Origin: Dyadobacter sp. 3J3
GTDB taxonomy: Bacteria; Bacteroidota; Bacteroidia; Cytophagales; Spirosomataceae
DNA length: 64,000 bases
Assembly (NCBI RefSeq): GCF_009801115.1
Contig: NZ_VTOL01000005.1
Coordinates: 1-64,000 of the forward strand
Direction: 5' to 3'
The position numbers and the translations under genes are program-made. Shown here piece by piece: positions 15,846 through 24,539 of the stretch. The notes below the pieces were generated by a model, which saw nothing but the letters and a program-made list of their open reading frames with translations, was not told where the DNA came from and made no database searches. Each line of letters begins with the position of its first letter. Positions within the stretch are counted from its first letter, which is position 1.

Positions 15846-16997
15846 ATGAAGAAACGCATTAAAACAGGCTTTTTTATTTTAGGATTGGCCTTAACGGGTG
15901 TCTCCGTAATGGCCCAGATAACTCCTAAAACTTTTACAATTAACGGTAAAGTTAAAAATGGTTCAGCAGGTGAAAAGGTCTTGTTAAGTCAGTCGCTGGT
16001 AACCGGAACGGCTATAAAACTGGATTCGGCCAAAATGTCTGCTGATGGATCTTTTACAATTAAAGGATTGGAAAAAGATGGTGGCAGTTTTTACTTGCTG
16101 AATATCGCTGATCGCCAGAAAATAGTTTTGCTTTCGGAAGGTGGTGAAACGTTCAATATAGTAGCAGACGGATTTGACAAAGACAGCAAAGGAAATCCTG
16201 GCAAAGTAGAAATTACAGGTTCAAAAAACATGGATTATTACGCCAAACTGGTGGATATAAACCGCAGTATGGGTGCAAAAGTTGCTGTCTGGAATGACGA
16301 ATATGCCAAGGCAGAAGCAAAAAAGGACACTAAGAAAATTCAGGAAATCCAGAAAGCATATCAAGGTGCGGAGCAGGAACAGGTAACTAAAATCAAGGCA
16401 TTGATTCCGGAAATGGGAACATCGCTGGTGGCTATTTTTGCAGCAAATAACTTTTTAAATCCTGAAACCGATCTTCCTATTTTGCAGGAAGTGGCCAAAA
16501 AATTTGAAAGTGTGAAACCTACGCCAAAACTGGCAGAAGCATTTATTGGCCAGATTAAGCGGATCAAAGGTATTTCTGTTGGCGATGAAGCACCGGATTT
16601 TACACTGAATGATCCGGAAGGAAAACCGGTTGCACTTTCTTCCCTGCGCGGAAAATTTGTTTTAATTGATTTCTGGGCTTCCTGGTGTGGCCCATGTCGT
16701 ATGGAAAACCCGAATGTGGTTCGTATGTATGACAAATTTAAAAGCAAAGGTTTTGACATTTACGGTGTTTCACTAGACAAAGAAGCTAATGCCTGGAAAG
16801 CTGCAATTAAAAAAGATAACTTAACCTGGATACACGGATCAGATCTTAAATTCTGGAATTCGGTAGTAGCGCAGACCTATGGTGTAAGTGCAATTCCACA
16901 GACTTATTTATTGGATAAAGAAGGAAAAGTTATTGCAAAAAATCTTCGCGGACCAGCTTTGGAAGCTAAGTTAACGGAGCTTTTGGGTATGCAATAA
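15846..16997 (+). CDS. TlpA-like periplasmic thioredoxin with N-terminal DUF4369-type domain
   Basis: The 383-residue protein starts at ATG 15846, which is preceded by AAAGGA. Its signal peptide is FFILGLALTGVSVMAQ. Residues about 20-110 resemble DUF4369 (FTINGKVKNGSAGEKVLLSQ), a linker helix region follows to about 240, and the C-terminal AhpC/TlpA domain has the redox motif WASWCGPCR and the cis-Pro segment GVSAIPQTYLLD. Such proteins act as membrane or periplasmic thiol-disulfide oxidoreductases; substrates are unknown here. It lies 37 bases after gatB and may be cotranscribed. A strong terminator follows. Confidence 0.88.
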   Translation: MKKRIKTGFFILGLALTGVSVMAQITPKTFTINGKVKNGSAGEKVLLSQSLVTGTAIKLDSAKMSADGSFTIKGLEKDGGSFYLLNIADRQKIVLLSEGGETFNIVADGFDKDSKGNPGKVEITGSKNMDYYAKLVDINRSMGAKVAVWNDEYAKAEAKKDTKKIQEIQKAYQGAEQEQVTKIKALIPEMGTSLVAIFAANNFLNPETDLPILQEVAKKFESVKPTPKLAEAFIGQIKRIKGISVGDEAPDFTLNDPEGKPVALSSLRGKFVLIDFWASWCGPCRMENPNVVRMYDKFKSKGFDIYGVSLDKEANAWKAAIKKDNLTWIHGSDLKFWNSVVAQTYGVSAIPQTYLLDKEGKVIAKNLRGPALEAKLTELLGMQ

Positions 16998-17018
16998 TTG
17001 ATTTAAAACTTTGGTTAT

Positions 17019-17052
17019 AAAAAATCCGTGGGACTTCTCTCACGGATTTTTT
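17019..17052. terminator. Bidirectional terminator
   Basis: AAAAAATCCGTG at 17019-17030 pairs with CACGGATTTTTT at 17041-17052 around a 10-base loop. It lies between the convergent thioredoxin and NAD-binding protein genes. Confidence 0.88.
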
Positions 17053-17077
17053 ATTAAAAAAGAGTTTAATCGCTTAC

Positions 17078-17944
17078 TTATTCTTCATAATAAAACAACA
17101 AAGGATCGGGGAATTTGAAATCGTATTCATAAAATGAATTCAATTTTTCTGCTGATATCATTTTAAAATCGGTTTGAATATTTTGTTCCGCGAACGTTGG
17201 AGCCTCCCAACCAAATTGAGCGCAGGATTTGATATAAATTTCTTTTCTGGTTGGATGCAATGGAGCAACAATATTGAAAGTTTCGTTGGCTATGCCCTTT
17301 TCTAAGATGGAAATAATGATTCCGACAGAATCATCCCGGTGGATGTAATTGACAGGTATAGAGCCTGTTGTTAATTCTTTTTGGCCTTTAATATATTTTC
17401 CAGGAATACGATTATAGCCTAGTAATCCACCATGACGCAAAATCGAAACTTGTCTGTCTCCACGGAGATTTATCAATAGATTTTCAGCTTCCACCATAGC
17501 CGGAGAAGGAGATTGTTCCGGTGAAACGACATCACTTTCTATAACAATTCGGTTCAAATCAGGATATATACTGGTCGAACTGACGTATAAAATCTCTATA
17601 ATCGGAGCGTTTTTTATGTGATCAATTACGGACTGAATTTGTCTTGGATGAAAATCAGCTTCGTTTTTTGATAATTTTGGAGGAATTGAAATAATTAAAG
17701 TATCACAATCAAAAAAGGATTTAATCTCAACCTCATTTCCGGAAATTTCCGGATCTAATTTTAACAAAAAGCCCTCAATTCCTGATTGCTTAAATTTTTC
17801 AATTTTATCCGCAGAAGTTGTGCTCCCTTTTACTTGTGATGAAATATCATCCGTTAGCAAACGTTGAGCTAAGGGAAAGCCCAGCCAGCCGCAACCTAAG
17901 ATGCTTATCCGTTTTTTTTCTATTTTTGTATTTTGATCAATCAT
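17078..17944 (-). CDS. Atypical SDR-type NAD(P)-binding epimerase/reductase
   Basis: The 288-residue product has a Rossmann opening ISILGCGWLGFPLAQRLL near residue 13, DTLIISIPPKLSK near 85, YVSSTSIYPDL near 122 and SILRHGGLLGYNRIPGK near 175. These match the YeeZ-like atypical short-chain dehydrogenases, which act on nucleotide sugars or small metabolites. The usual YxxxK is replaced by SSTSIYP followed by other residues, so activity is uncertain. Its ATG (17944-17942) overlaps the ATG of the divergent gldB (17943-17945). The two start codons share bases and leave no room for separate leaders. Confidence 0.75.
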   Translation of the reverse strand: MIDQNTKIEKKRISILGCGWLGFPLAQRLLTDDISSQVKGSTTSADKIEKFKQSGIEGFLLKLDPEISGNEVEIKSFFDCDTLIISIPPKLSKNEADFHPRQIQSVIDHIKNAPIIEILYVSSTSIYPDLNRIVIESDVVSPEQSPSPAMVEAENLLINLRGDRQVSILRHGGLLGYNRIPGKYIKGQKELTTGSIPVNYIHRDDSVGIIISILEKGIANETFNIVAPLHPTRKEIYIKSCAQFGWEAPTFAEQNIQTDFKMISAEKLNSFYEYDFKFPDPLLFYYEE

Positions 17945-18980
17945 GATAATTCGTTTCTTCCGAATGTTTTATATACGCACTTTAATCGTTGTCAGCTGCC
18001 TTGCATTAGGGTTTTCCTCTTGTAAAACAGATACTAAAAAAGAATCAGTGTCCGATTCCGGTGCGTTGCAAGTTACGGTACACACTGAAAATTTGGATGA
18101 ACAATTATTCGCTTGTAAATCAGTAAACGACGTCCAAAGTTTTCTGGACAAGCATCCGTATTTATCCGACTGGTATTTCACCGATGCACCCGTAGCCAAA
18201 GCCGAATTGCCGGCTCATCTTTTTCAGATTTTGCAAAATAAAGATTTTAGGGCATTCAAAGTACAGCTGGATTCAATCATTGGCGATAGAAATGTTTCTG
18301 TTATCAATCCATTGAAAGAAGCTTTTGGACAAATCGCTAAATTTTATCCCAATTTTAAAGCGCCGGAAGTAAAATTCATGGTAACCGGTTTTGCAGGAAA
18401 TGATCTGTATATTTCTGATTCGCTGATTGTTATCGGACTGGATTATTTCGGCGGGCCAAAAGCGATGTATCGACCGGATGTGTATGATTATCAATTAAAG
18501 CGTTATCAAAAGGAATACATCGTTCCTTCAATTATTTTTTTCATGTCAAATAAATATAACCATATCAACGCCTCCGACCGGACGCTTTTGGCTGATATGA
18601 TCGGTTATGGAAAAGGATATGAATTTGTGAAACAGGTTATACCCAATGCTCCGGATAGCCTGATTTTGGGATATTCGGAAGAAAGTTTGACAAGAACTTA
18701 TAACAGTCAGGAGGCGATATGGTCGTTTTTTGTGTCGAATAAATTATTGTACGAAAATACAGATCTTAAAAAACAGAAATTCATTGGAGAACGTCCCTTC
18801 ACCACTGAAATCGGTAATGAAGTCCCGGGTGGAATCGGGCGCTGGATTGGCTGGCGGATCGTAAGCCGGTACATGGCTGAAAATCCAAATGTAACATTAC
18901 CCGAACTCATGAAAAACGACAATGCAGCCAATCTGCTGCAAGCTTCAGGTTATAAAGGTCAAAAGGATGAGGAAGAGTAA
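17943..18980 (+). CDS. gldB: Gliding motility lipoprotein GldB
   Basis: GldB is a lipoprotein needed for gliding motility in Flavobacterium and found across Bacteroidota, including non-gliders. The 345-residue product has a signal peptide with a lipobox-like LGFSSC near residue 27 and a mature domain with LDEQLFACKSVNDVQ, ISDSLIVIGLDYFGGP, MSNKYNHINASDRTLLADMI and GGIGRWIGWRIVSRYM. These fit the GldB/DUF2268-like fold. ATG 17943 overlaps the divergent start codon; ATG 17964 (MFYIRTLIVV) is a good alternative. nuoH begins 48 bases later with its own -7 box. Other gld genes are not in the window. Confidence 0.85.
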   Translation: MIIRFFRMFYIRTLIVVSCLALGFSSCKTDTKKESVSDSGALQVTVHTENLDEQLFACKSVNDVQSFLDKHPYLSDWYFTDAPVAKAELPAHLFQILQNKDFRAFKVQLDSIIGDRNVSVINPLKEAFGQIAKFYPNFKAPEVKFMVTGFAGNDLYISDSLIVIGLDYFGGPKAMYRPDVYDYQLKRYQKEYIVPSIIFFMSNKYNHINASDRTLLADMIGYGKGYEFVKQVIPNAPDSLILGYSEESLTRTYNSQEAIWSFFVSNKLLYENTDLKKQKFIGERPFTTEIGNEVPGGIGRWIGWRIVSRYMAENPNVTLPELMKNDNAANLLQASGYKGQKDEEE

Positions 18981-18990
18981 CAATTTTGTT

Positions 18991-18998
18991 TATTTTTG
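18991..18998 (+). promoter_or_regulatory. Candidate -7 box for nuoH
   Basis: TATTTTTG matches TAnnTTTG and lies 30 bases before the preferred nuoH ATG at 19029. It falls within a longer possible frame starting at TTG 18996, which argues against that start. No spaced -33 TTTG is clear. Confidence 0.4.
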
Positions 18999-19028
18999 CC
19001 GATACATCTTACAACTTTCAACTATTTA

Positions 19029-20114
19029 ATGCCCATTACTCTTTTTATTTTCCTGGCAATTGTTCCCGGCTTCGTTGTTGTCGGGGTATATCTTGAACGT
19101 AAAGTTTCCGCTTTTATTCAGGATAGGATGGGGCCTATGGAAGTTGGGAAATGGGGTTTATTACAGCTTTTTGCAGATCTTTTAAAGTTACTTCAAAAAG
19201 AAGATATTGTACCGAAAGCAGCGGATCGCAGACTTTTTCTAATTGCGCCAATTGTAATTTTTGCCTCTGTTTTCACAGGTTTTGCAGTAGTTCCATTAGC
19301 TCCTGGTCTTGCGGGGTCAGGTGCAGCTGTTGGTGTTTTTTTCTTACTGACTATTGTTTCTGTGGATGTCATTGGCCTATTAATGGCTGGTTGGGGATCC
19401 AATAATAAATTCGCTTTGTATGGCGCCATGCGCGCAGTGGCACAAATTATTTCCTACGAAGTTCCATTAGGATTGTCTGTTCTTTGTGTTGTAATGTTGT
19501 CTCAAACACTCGATTTGCAGATAATCAGTTTTCAGCAAGGGATTTATTCCGGAGAAACCGTTTATCTTTTTGGTATGAGAAGATTTGGTATTGATGTGAC
19601 ATCGGTTGGTGGATTCTTGTCCTGGAATATTATCCGGAATCCATTTCTTCTTCTTGCCTATGTAGTATATTTTATTGCTTCCTTGGCAGAATGTAACCGT
19701 GCTCCTTTTGATTTACCAGAAGGCGAATCAGAATTGGTAGCCGGTTTTCATACAGAATATTCAGGTATGCGCTGGGCTTTATTCATGTTATCTGAATATG
19801 GTATGATGCTGCTTGTTTCGCTTCTGGGTGCGATTCTTTTTCTGGGCAGCTGGAACACGCCATTTCCAAATATTGGTCCAATAAAACTGGCCGACTGGAC
19901 CAGCGGTGAACCAGGAACTTGGTTTGGTTATTTAACCGGAGCTTTCTGGTTATTAGGAAAAGCGCTTATGGGAATTCTCGTACAAATGTGGGCGCGCTGG
20001 ACACTTCCACGTCTACGAGTGGATCAATTGATGTACTTAGGCTGGAAAGTTTTAACTCCGGTGGGATTGGTTCTTTTCTTTATTTCCGGAGTCTGGAGGT
20101 TGTTGGGGATTTAA
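19029..20114 (+). CDS. nuoH: NADH-quinone oxidoreductase subunit H (isolated copy)
   Basis: NuoH is the membrane subunit at the junction of the quinone pocket and proton modules of complex I. The product, about 361 residues from ATG 19029, has the N-terminal ERKVSAFIQDRMGPMEVG, LLQLFADLLKLLQKEDIVP, RAVAQIISYEVPLGLSVL, AECNRAPFDLPEGESELVAG and FHTEYSGMRWALFMLSEY. It has about eight hydrophobic segments and the conserved charged loops. All key family motifs are present, so it should be functional. What is odd is the setting: no other nuo gene is near, gldB is upstream and a DUF3299 gene converges downstream. A TTG at 18996 would add 11 residues. Confidence 0.93.
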   Translation: MPITLFIFLAIVPGFVVVGVYLERKVSAFIQDRMGPMEVGKWGLLQLFADLLKLLQKEDIVPKAADRRLFLIAPIVIFASVFTGFAVVPLAPGLAGSGAAVGVFFLLTIVSVDVIGLLMAGWGSNNKFALYGAMRAVAQIISYEVPLGLSVLCVVMLSQTLDLQIISFQQGIYSGETVYLFGMRRFGIDVTSVGGFLSWNIIRNPFLLLAYVVYFIASLAECNRAPFDLPEGESELVAGFHTEYSGMRWALFMLSEYGMMLLVSLLGAILFLGSWNTPFPNIGPIKLADWTSGEPGTWFGYLTGAFWLLGKALMGILVQMWARWTLPRLRVDQLMYLGWKVLTPVGLVLFFISGVWRLLGI

Positions 20115-20123
20115 ATTTTCCTG

Positions 20124-20573
20124 TTAATCAACTATTTCAGCACCGTCCAGAATGTAATTCATCTGATAAATATCGTCGGCATTTAATTTCAAGGTTCCCT
20201 GAAAAGTCAAACGCTCATCGGTCTTGAATTTTCTTGTCCCTTTTTTAAAGTTTAAAGTCATAACCGTTTCTGGTCCGGCTCCTCCGCAGAAGAAACAGGC
20301 GCTAAAAGGGAATGCGGAAAGAACATACAAATTAGCATCAAGATCAACGGGAAGAATGTATCCCGTTATCGTCACAGGCTGATTTTTTAATTTCTGAACA
20401 CTCGGGCCAAAAGTCGGATGCAGCATGTAAATTGATTCTTCGGCATACCATTTTTTCTTGAAGGTTACATCACGCAAAGTTTCCCAGGTCAGTTTTGCCG
20501 GAGCAGAAGCGGGTGTAAATGCAAATAAAGAGCTAAGTAGCAGTGCCAGCGCTATGAAACGTACAGATTTCAT
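20124..20573 (-). CDS. Exported DUF3299-like protein
   Basis: A 149-residue exported protein (signal peptide FIALALLLSSLFAFTPASA) with an OB-like strand-rich domain: VTITGYILPVDLDANLYVLS, the conserved Cys segment FSACFFCGGAGPETVM and RLTFQGTLKLNADD. This resembles DUF3299. In Pseudomonas and Vibrio, proteins of this family are, to my knowledge, encoded with an ABC ATPase and FtsX-type permease in zinc-responsive operons. Here the same partners lie directly upstream (permease 59 bases away, ATPase beyond). The Cys pair could bind metal or be redox active. It converges with nuoH with nine bases between the stops. Confidence 0.72.
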   Translation of the reverse strand: MKSVRFIALALLLSSLFAFTPASAPAKLTWETLRDVTFKKKWYAEESIYMLHPTFGPSVQKLKNQPVTITGYILPVDLDANLYVLSAFPFSACFFCGGAGPETVMTLNFKKGTRKFKTDERLTFQGTLKLNADDIYQMNYILDGAEIVD

Positions 20574-20632
20574 ATTATATAATTTTTTAGTACAAAAAAG
20601 GATTCAGGTAGTAAACAAAAATACAATTAATA

Positions 20633-21871
20633 TCATTCCTCTGCCAATGTTCGGGATATATTCAGTCGGTAAATACCAAGGGAAGGTAATGCTGCGGCAA
20701 ATAATCCAAGAATTAGCGCACCAGCCAATAAATAGAGCTCTTCGGGTAATAAATTAAATTCCCGAATAGAATAATGAAAATCCTGCTCCGCTGCTCTGCT
20801 AAAAAGCCATAAGCCAACCCGGCTTAAAATTACTCCGGAAAGATAGCCCGTAACTGCTAAAATCAAACCTTCCAGCAAAAGCATAAAAAACAATTTCGTC
20901 CTGGTTGCTCCCATTGAAAGCATGAGAGCCATCTCATATTTCCGTTCTTTAAGAGAATTATATAGTGAAATAAAAACACTCACACCCGCTATCACAATAA
21001 TAACCAGTGCAAGAGCTCTCAACGTATCAATCCCAACGCCCAGAAGTGAAAATAACCTGTTGATCTCAATGCTCGGCAAAGCTGCCTGCATAGAAGTATT
21101 TTGATTGATCTGTCGCGGAATTGTAATTAATCCCATTGGATTACGAAACTGAATTAATGCGCTGGTAACCTGTTTTTCTGCTTCGTGATGAGATTCATCC
21201 ATTTCTTCTTCGTGAGCAGGATGATTTTCCTTATTATCCGCAGCCGGAGTTTCAGCATGTTCATGAATTTCCCAGACACTTTCCAGATTTGTCAAAACCA
21301 GTTGATCAACCACAGAACCGGTTGGCTCAAAAATGCCGGTAACTTTGTATTTTTTATCATTATGCGCATCACCATCTGAATCCAAACCATGTGAACTGGC
21401 AAAAGTATCACCGATTTTGAGCTCTGAGTTTTTGGCAACTTTGCTTCCCAGCGTCACGTCCATTGGTTTGCTGAACAACGCACCCTCTTTTATTTTAGCC
21501 TGAAAATGTTCGACGTATTTGGATGTTGTACCTACGATCCGGAAACCACGATAATTATCCCCCATTGATAACGGTATAATGGTTTTGATAAATGGATTTC
21601 TTTTTAGCGCGTTAACCTCGCTCAGCGGAATATTGCCGGTTGGAGAATCAATCTGATAAATACTTGAAAGTATAAGCTGCAAAGGACTTCCTTTGGCCCC
21701 TACCACCATGTCAATGCCTCTGATATTTCTTCTGAATTGTTCGTCGAGCTGTTTGTTTAAAAGCAGCAACAATGAAATCATTCCAATTCCCAGCGTCAGC
21801 AGTAAGGCGCTCAAAAAACTGTTTAATTTTTTTTCTTTAAGATTGGCAATACTTATTTTAAAGAGATTCAT
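20633..21871 (-). CDS. FtsX/MacB-type ABC permease with histidine-rich loop
   Basis: The 412-residue product has the FtsX layout: one N-terminal membrane segment (about 18-38), a long periplasmic domain to about 280, then three segments near 285-305, 330-350 and 380-400. Within the periplasmic domain, residues about 200-235 form a His/Glu-rich patch (VWEIHEHAETPA, NHPAHEEEMDESHHEAEK) with six histidines, and HGLDSDGDAH near 161-170 adds two more. Such patches bind zinc or other divalent metals. With its ATPase upstream and the DUF3299 gene downstream it resembles the zinc-linked operons of Pseudomonas (PA4064-PA4066 type). Metal transport or sensing is inference; lipoprotein export is the alternative. 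Confidence 0.78.
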   Translation of the reverse strand: MNLFKISIANLKEKKLNSFLSALLLTLGIGMISLLLLLNKQLDEQFRRNIRGIDMVVGAKGSPLQLILSSIYQIDSPTGNIPLSEVNALKRNPFIKTIIPLSMGDNYRGFRIVGTTSKYVEHFQAKIKEGALFSKPMDVTLGSKVAKNSELKIGDTFASSHGLDSDGDAHNDKKYKVTGIFEPTGSVVDQLVLTNLESVWEIHEHAETPAADNKENHPAHEEEMDESHHEAEKQVTSALIQFRNPMGLITIPRQINQNTSMQAALPSIEINRLFSLLGVGIDTLRALALVIIVIAGVSVFISLYNSLKERKYEMALMLSMGATRTKLFFMLLLEGLILAVTGYLSGVILSRVGLWLFSRAAEQDFHYSIREFNLLPEELYLLAGALILGLFAAALPSLGIYRLNISRTLAEE

Positions 21872-21947
21872 TCTGATCGTATTTCTATAAGTTAAAGTTT
21901 ACATTTGACGTAAACTCATAAAGTCATTTCGGAATTGGATATGCCAA

Positions 21948-22574
21948 TTATAAAAAAACCTGATTTGGGAATTCATCTTTAAGCCGCTGGTCATGCGTTA
22001 CCACCACAAGGCTTGCACCGATCAGCGAAGATTGTTTTTTGAGAAGTTCTATTACTTTCTGACAATTATTATCATCAAGGCTGGATGTTGGTTCATCCGC
22101 CAGGATCACATTTGGATTGTTCATCAGTGCTCTCGCAATACTTACGCGCTGCTGTTCTCCCTGACTTAGCTGGGTTGTTTTTTTATTGAGGTGATCAGCA
22201 AAACCCAGTTGCTCAGCCAGGTAAGTCGCTTTTTCTTTATCCTGTTTATTTCCTGCAAGATAGTTTGACAATAAAATATTGTCCAGCACAGATAAAGCAC
22301 TCACAAAATGAGCGCGCTGATAAATTATTCCCAGATTTTTTGCCCTGATATTCGTTCTTTCGCTTGAAGATAAGCCAGACAATGTGTGACCGGATATCTG
22401 TATATTGCCGGCATCAGGTTGCAATAAAAGTGCAAGCAAATGTAGGAAAGTCGTTTTACCCCTGCCCGATTGTCCAAGAATAAGCAATGCTTCTTTATCG
22501 TTACAAGCTATATCTGGAAAACTAAATTGCTTTTGTGGTGAGTAGGAGAACGTGAGGTTTTTACTGGTAATCAT
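21948..22574 (-). CDS. ABC transporter ATPase, LolD/MacB-like
   Basis: The 208-residue ATPase has Walker A LGQSGRGKTTFLHLLAL near 33, Q-loop YQRAHFVSALSVLDN, signature LSQGEQQRVSIARAL near 136, Walker B VILADEPTSSLDD and the H-loop VVTHDQRL. It belongs to the LolD/MacB/FtsE group that powers FtsX-type permeases, here the one 76 bases downstream. It is the first gene of the three-gene unit. Just upstream (22585-22604) TTATT and AATAA flank a 10-base spacer, but the match to a Zur operator is poor. Confidence 0.88.
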   Translation of the reverse strand: MITSKNLTFSYSPQKQFSFPDIACNDKEALLILGQSGRGKTTFLHLLALLLQPDAGNIQISGHTLSGLSSSERTNIRAKNLGIIYQRAHFVSALSVLDNILLSNYLAGNKQDKEKATYLAEQLGFADHLNKKTTQLSQGEQQRVSIARALMNNPNVILADEPTSSLDDNNCQKVIELLKKQSSLIGASLVVVTHDQRLKDEFPNQVFL

Positions 22575-22796
22575 CGCGCAGATCTTATTTCAATTATACA
22601 ATAATAGTAAATTTACGATTTCTGGTTGAGAAAGGGCATAATATAAATGGTATTCAGAGTTACTTTTGTGACTTTTAGCTGTACTCTATTCAGGTTAAGA
22701 TCTTCGGTTTAATTTAATTTCTATATGCCTTACAAATAAAATTTAGAGAAATACGTTCAAAAGGAGATATATCCTTAGGAAAACCGACAACTGTTC

Positions 22797-22804
22797 TATT
22801 TTTG
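22797..22804 (+). promoter_or_regulatory. Candidate -7 box for the DUF6089 genes
   Basis: TATTTTTG fits TAnnTTTG, 17 bases before the ATG at 22822. The 220 bases further up to the divergent ABC ATPase hold no gene and no other clear site. Confidence 0.4.
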
Positions 22805-22821
22805 CAAAAAATTGATCTAAA

Positions 22822-23829
22822 ATGGTTAAAAATTTTAAAATGAGACCGATAAGCAAAAAGCTGTTATTTTTTTTAGTGCTTGGATTATTGGTTGTTACTT
22901 ACAACGCTAAGGCACAGGTAAGACGCGGTACTTTTATTCCTTACTCGACCGTGGGATTTGGGGTTGGAACCTCAAATTATTATGGAGATATGGCTTCTTA
23001 CACAACACCATTGAGATCAACCTTTGGTATGATGCGATGGAGTGTAACAGGAAATTATACAAGACATTTTACACCAAGATTGGCTGCAAGGGCTTCTTTT
23101 ACTTATGCAAGAATTGTTGGGGATGATTATAAAATGAACAAGAAGGATCCGACAAATTTACGGTTTCCCCGAAATCTAAGTTTCCGGAATGATCTGAAAG
23201 AATTTGCAGTTGAAGGTATCTACAAGTTAACTCCGGATAACAGAAGTTACGATCGCAGACCTCAGTTTAGCGCTTATTTGTTTGGAGGAGTTGCTGTTGT
23301 CGCTCATAATCCAAAGGCATTAGATGCTCCCAATGGTAATTGGGTGAAACTTCAATCCTTGGGTACAGAAGGTCAGGGACGTCCGGGTTATGCCAAGCCT
23401 TATTCTCTTATCCAGTTTGCTATACCAGTTGGAATTGGTGTCAGATATAAAATTAATGACAGGTTTGACGTTGGGGCTGAGCTGGGTTTTAGAAAAACGT
23501 TTACTGATTATCTGGATGACGTTGCAGGAAATTATGCTGATCCTGCTGTTTTTGCGGATAATCCATTGGCTTTGCAAATGGCTAATCGATCAGGGGAAGT
23601 CCTTACAGCCAGAAAAGGAATTGACAGAACAGCAGGATTAAAGAAATACACGCAGGCTATTTATAACTCAGGGGAAGCAGACCCATTCCAGGTTTTAAAA
23701 GATAATAATTATGGTTCAGCGGGATCGCCTCGTGGTAATAGCCCGACACTTAAAGATAATTATCTGATAGGAACAATTCATATCAATTATGTGCTTCCTA
23801 CACAGATCAAATGCCCTCCATTGAAATAA
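22822..23829 (+). CDS. DUF6089 family outer-membrane beta-barrel protein
   Basis: A 335-residue exported protein. The signal peptide ends at YNAKAQ near residue 32, and alternating strands then suggest an outer-membrane barrel: GFGVGTSNYYGDMASY, SVTGNYTRHFTPRLAARASF, AFVPVGIGVRYK-like strands near 200 and FDVGAELGFRKTFTDYLDD. These are DUF6089 features; the family is common in Bacteroidota and has no known role. An extra Asp/Asn-rich stretch near 235-300 separates the last strands. A second, shorter DUF6089 protein is encoded 21 bases downstream, so the two are probably one transcript and may be paralogs. Confidence 0.78.
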   Translation: MVKNFKMRPISKKLLFFLVLGLLVVTYNAKAQVRRGTFIPYSTVGFGVGTSNYYGDMASYTTPLRSTFGMMRWSVTGNYTRHFTPRLAARASFTYARIVGDDYKMNKKDPTNLRFPRNLSFRNDLKEFAVEGIYKLTPDNRSYDRRPQFSAYLFGGVAVVAHNPKALDAPNGNWVKLQSLGTEGQGRPGYAKPYSLIQFAIPVGIGVRYKINDRFDVGAELGFRKTFTDYLDDVAGNYADPAVFADNPLALQMANRSGEVLTARKGIDRTAGLKKYTQAIYNSGEADPFQVLKDNNYGSAGSPRGNSPTLKDNYLIGTIHINYVLPTQIKCPPLK

Positions 23830-23850
23830 ACAGATCAATAATTAAATACA

Positions 23851-24534
23851 TTGAAACAGTTGCGTGTAAGATTTTTGCTGATACTTCTCTTATTCACCAG
23901 TTCAGTTTTTACGGGATTTGAAACGATAGCCCAAAAAATTGAAATTGGTGGGGGTTTAGGCGTTTTTAATTATAAAGGTGATATTTCACCATCATTTAAA
24001 TTGCGGTTTGTGAAACCGGCGGGAAGTTTATTTTTCAGGTATAATCCTAATCATGCATTATCGCTTAGGGCGGAGGTGGCCGCAGGTCTGGTTGGTGCTT
24101 CTGATCAAAACAGCAAGGATCCGTTTCAAAAGGCAAGAAACATGTCTTTTCGATCAAGGATAACCGAGGTGAGTACGGTGGCAGAATACAACTTTCTTGA
24201 TTATCAGGAAAAACGGTATGCTGTAAATTGGACGCCTTATGTTTTTGGAGGTATTGGATATTCGAAATTTAAACCTGACGTTGTTACCGACAATTATAAA
24301 ACCAACACGTTTGTCATCCCTTATGGTGTCGGAATTAAATATCAGATCAAGCGCCCATGGAATATTGGCCTCGAATATGGAACCCGAAAAACGTATAGCG
24401 ATTACATCGACAATCTTGGTGGAGATCCAAAAAATAATGACAAGCTTCAGCAGGGCGACCCGTCCAGAAAGGATACCTACTATTACATCCGGCTGTCTGT
24501 GAGCTATACCTTTTACCGAATTATTTGCCCCTAA
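23851..24534 (+). CDS. Second DUF6089 family beta-barrel protein
   Basis: A 227-residue exported protein (signal peptide near residues 1-28, ending ETIAQ) with the same strand pattern as its neighbour: GGGLGVFNYKGDISPSF, LSLRAEVAAGLVGASDQ, TPYVFGGIGYSKFKPD, VPYGVGIKYQIKR-like and IGLEYGTRKTYSDYIDNLGG. It shares the RKTxxDYxDxxGG signature with the upstream protein, which supports tandem duplication. No ATG is available at the signal peptide, so TTG 23851 is taken. It likely sits in the outer membrane; its function is unknown. DUF2911 follows five bases after its stop. Confidence 0.75.
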   Translation: MKQLRVRFLLILLLFTSSVFTGFETIAQKIEIGGGLGVFNYKGDISPSFKLRFVKPAGSLFFRYNPNHALSLRAEVAAGLVGASDQNSKDPFQKARNMSFRSRITEVSTVAEYNFLDYQEKRYAVNWTPYVFGGIGYSKFKPDVVTDNYKTNTFVIPYGVGIKYQIKRPWNIGLEYGTRKTYSDYIDNLGGDPKNNDKLQQGDPSRKDTYYYIRLSVSYTFYRIICP

Positions 24535-24539
24535 CTCCT

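Noticed and set aside
22585..22604. TTATT-N10-AATAA dyad as a possible zinc-repressor site
   Set aside because: Only the outer five bases are symmetric and the centre does not fit a Zur box; AT-rich chance is likely.
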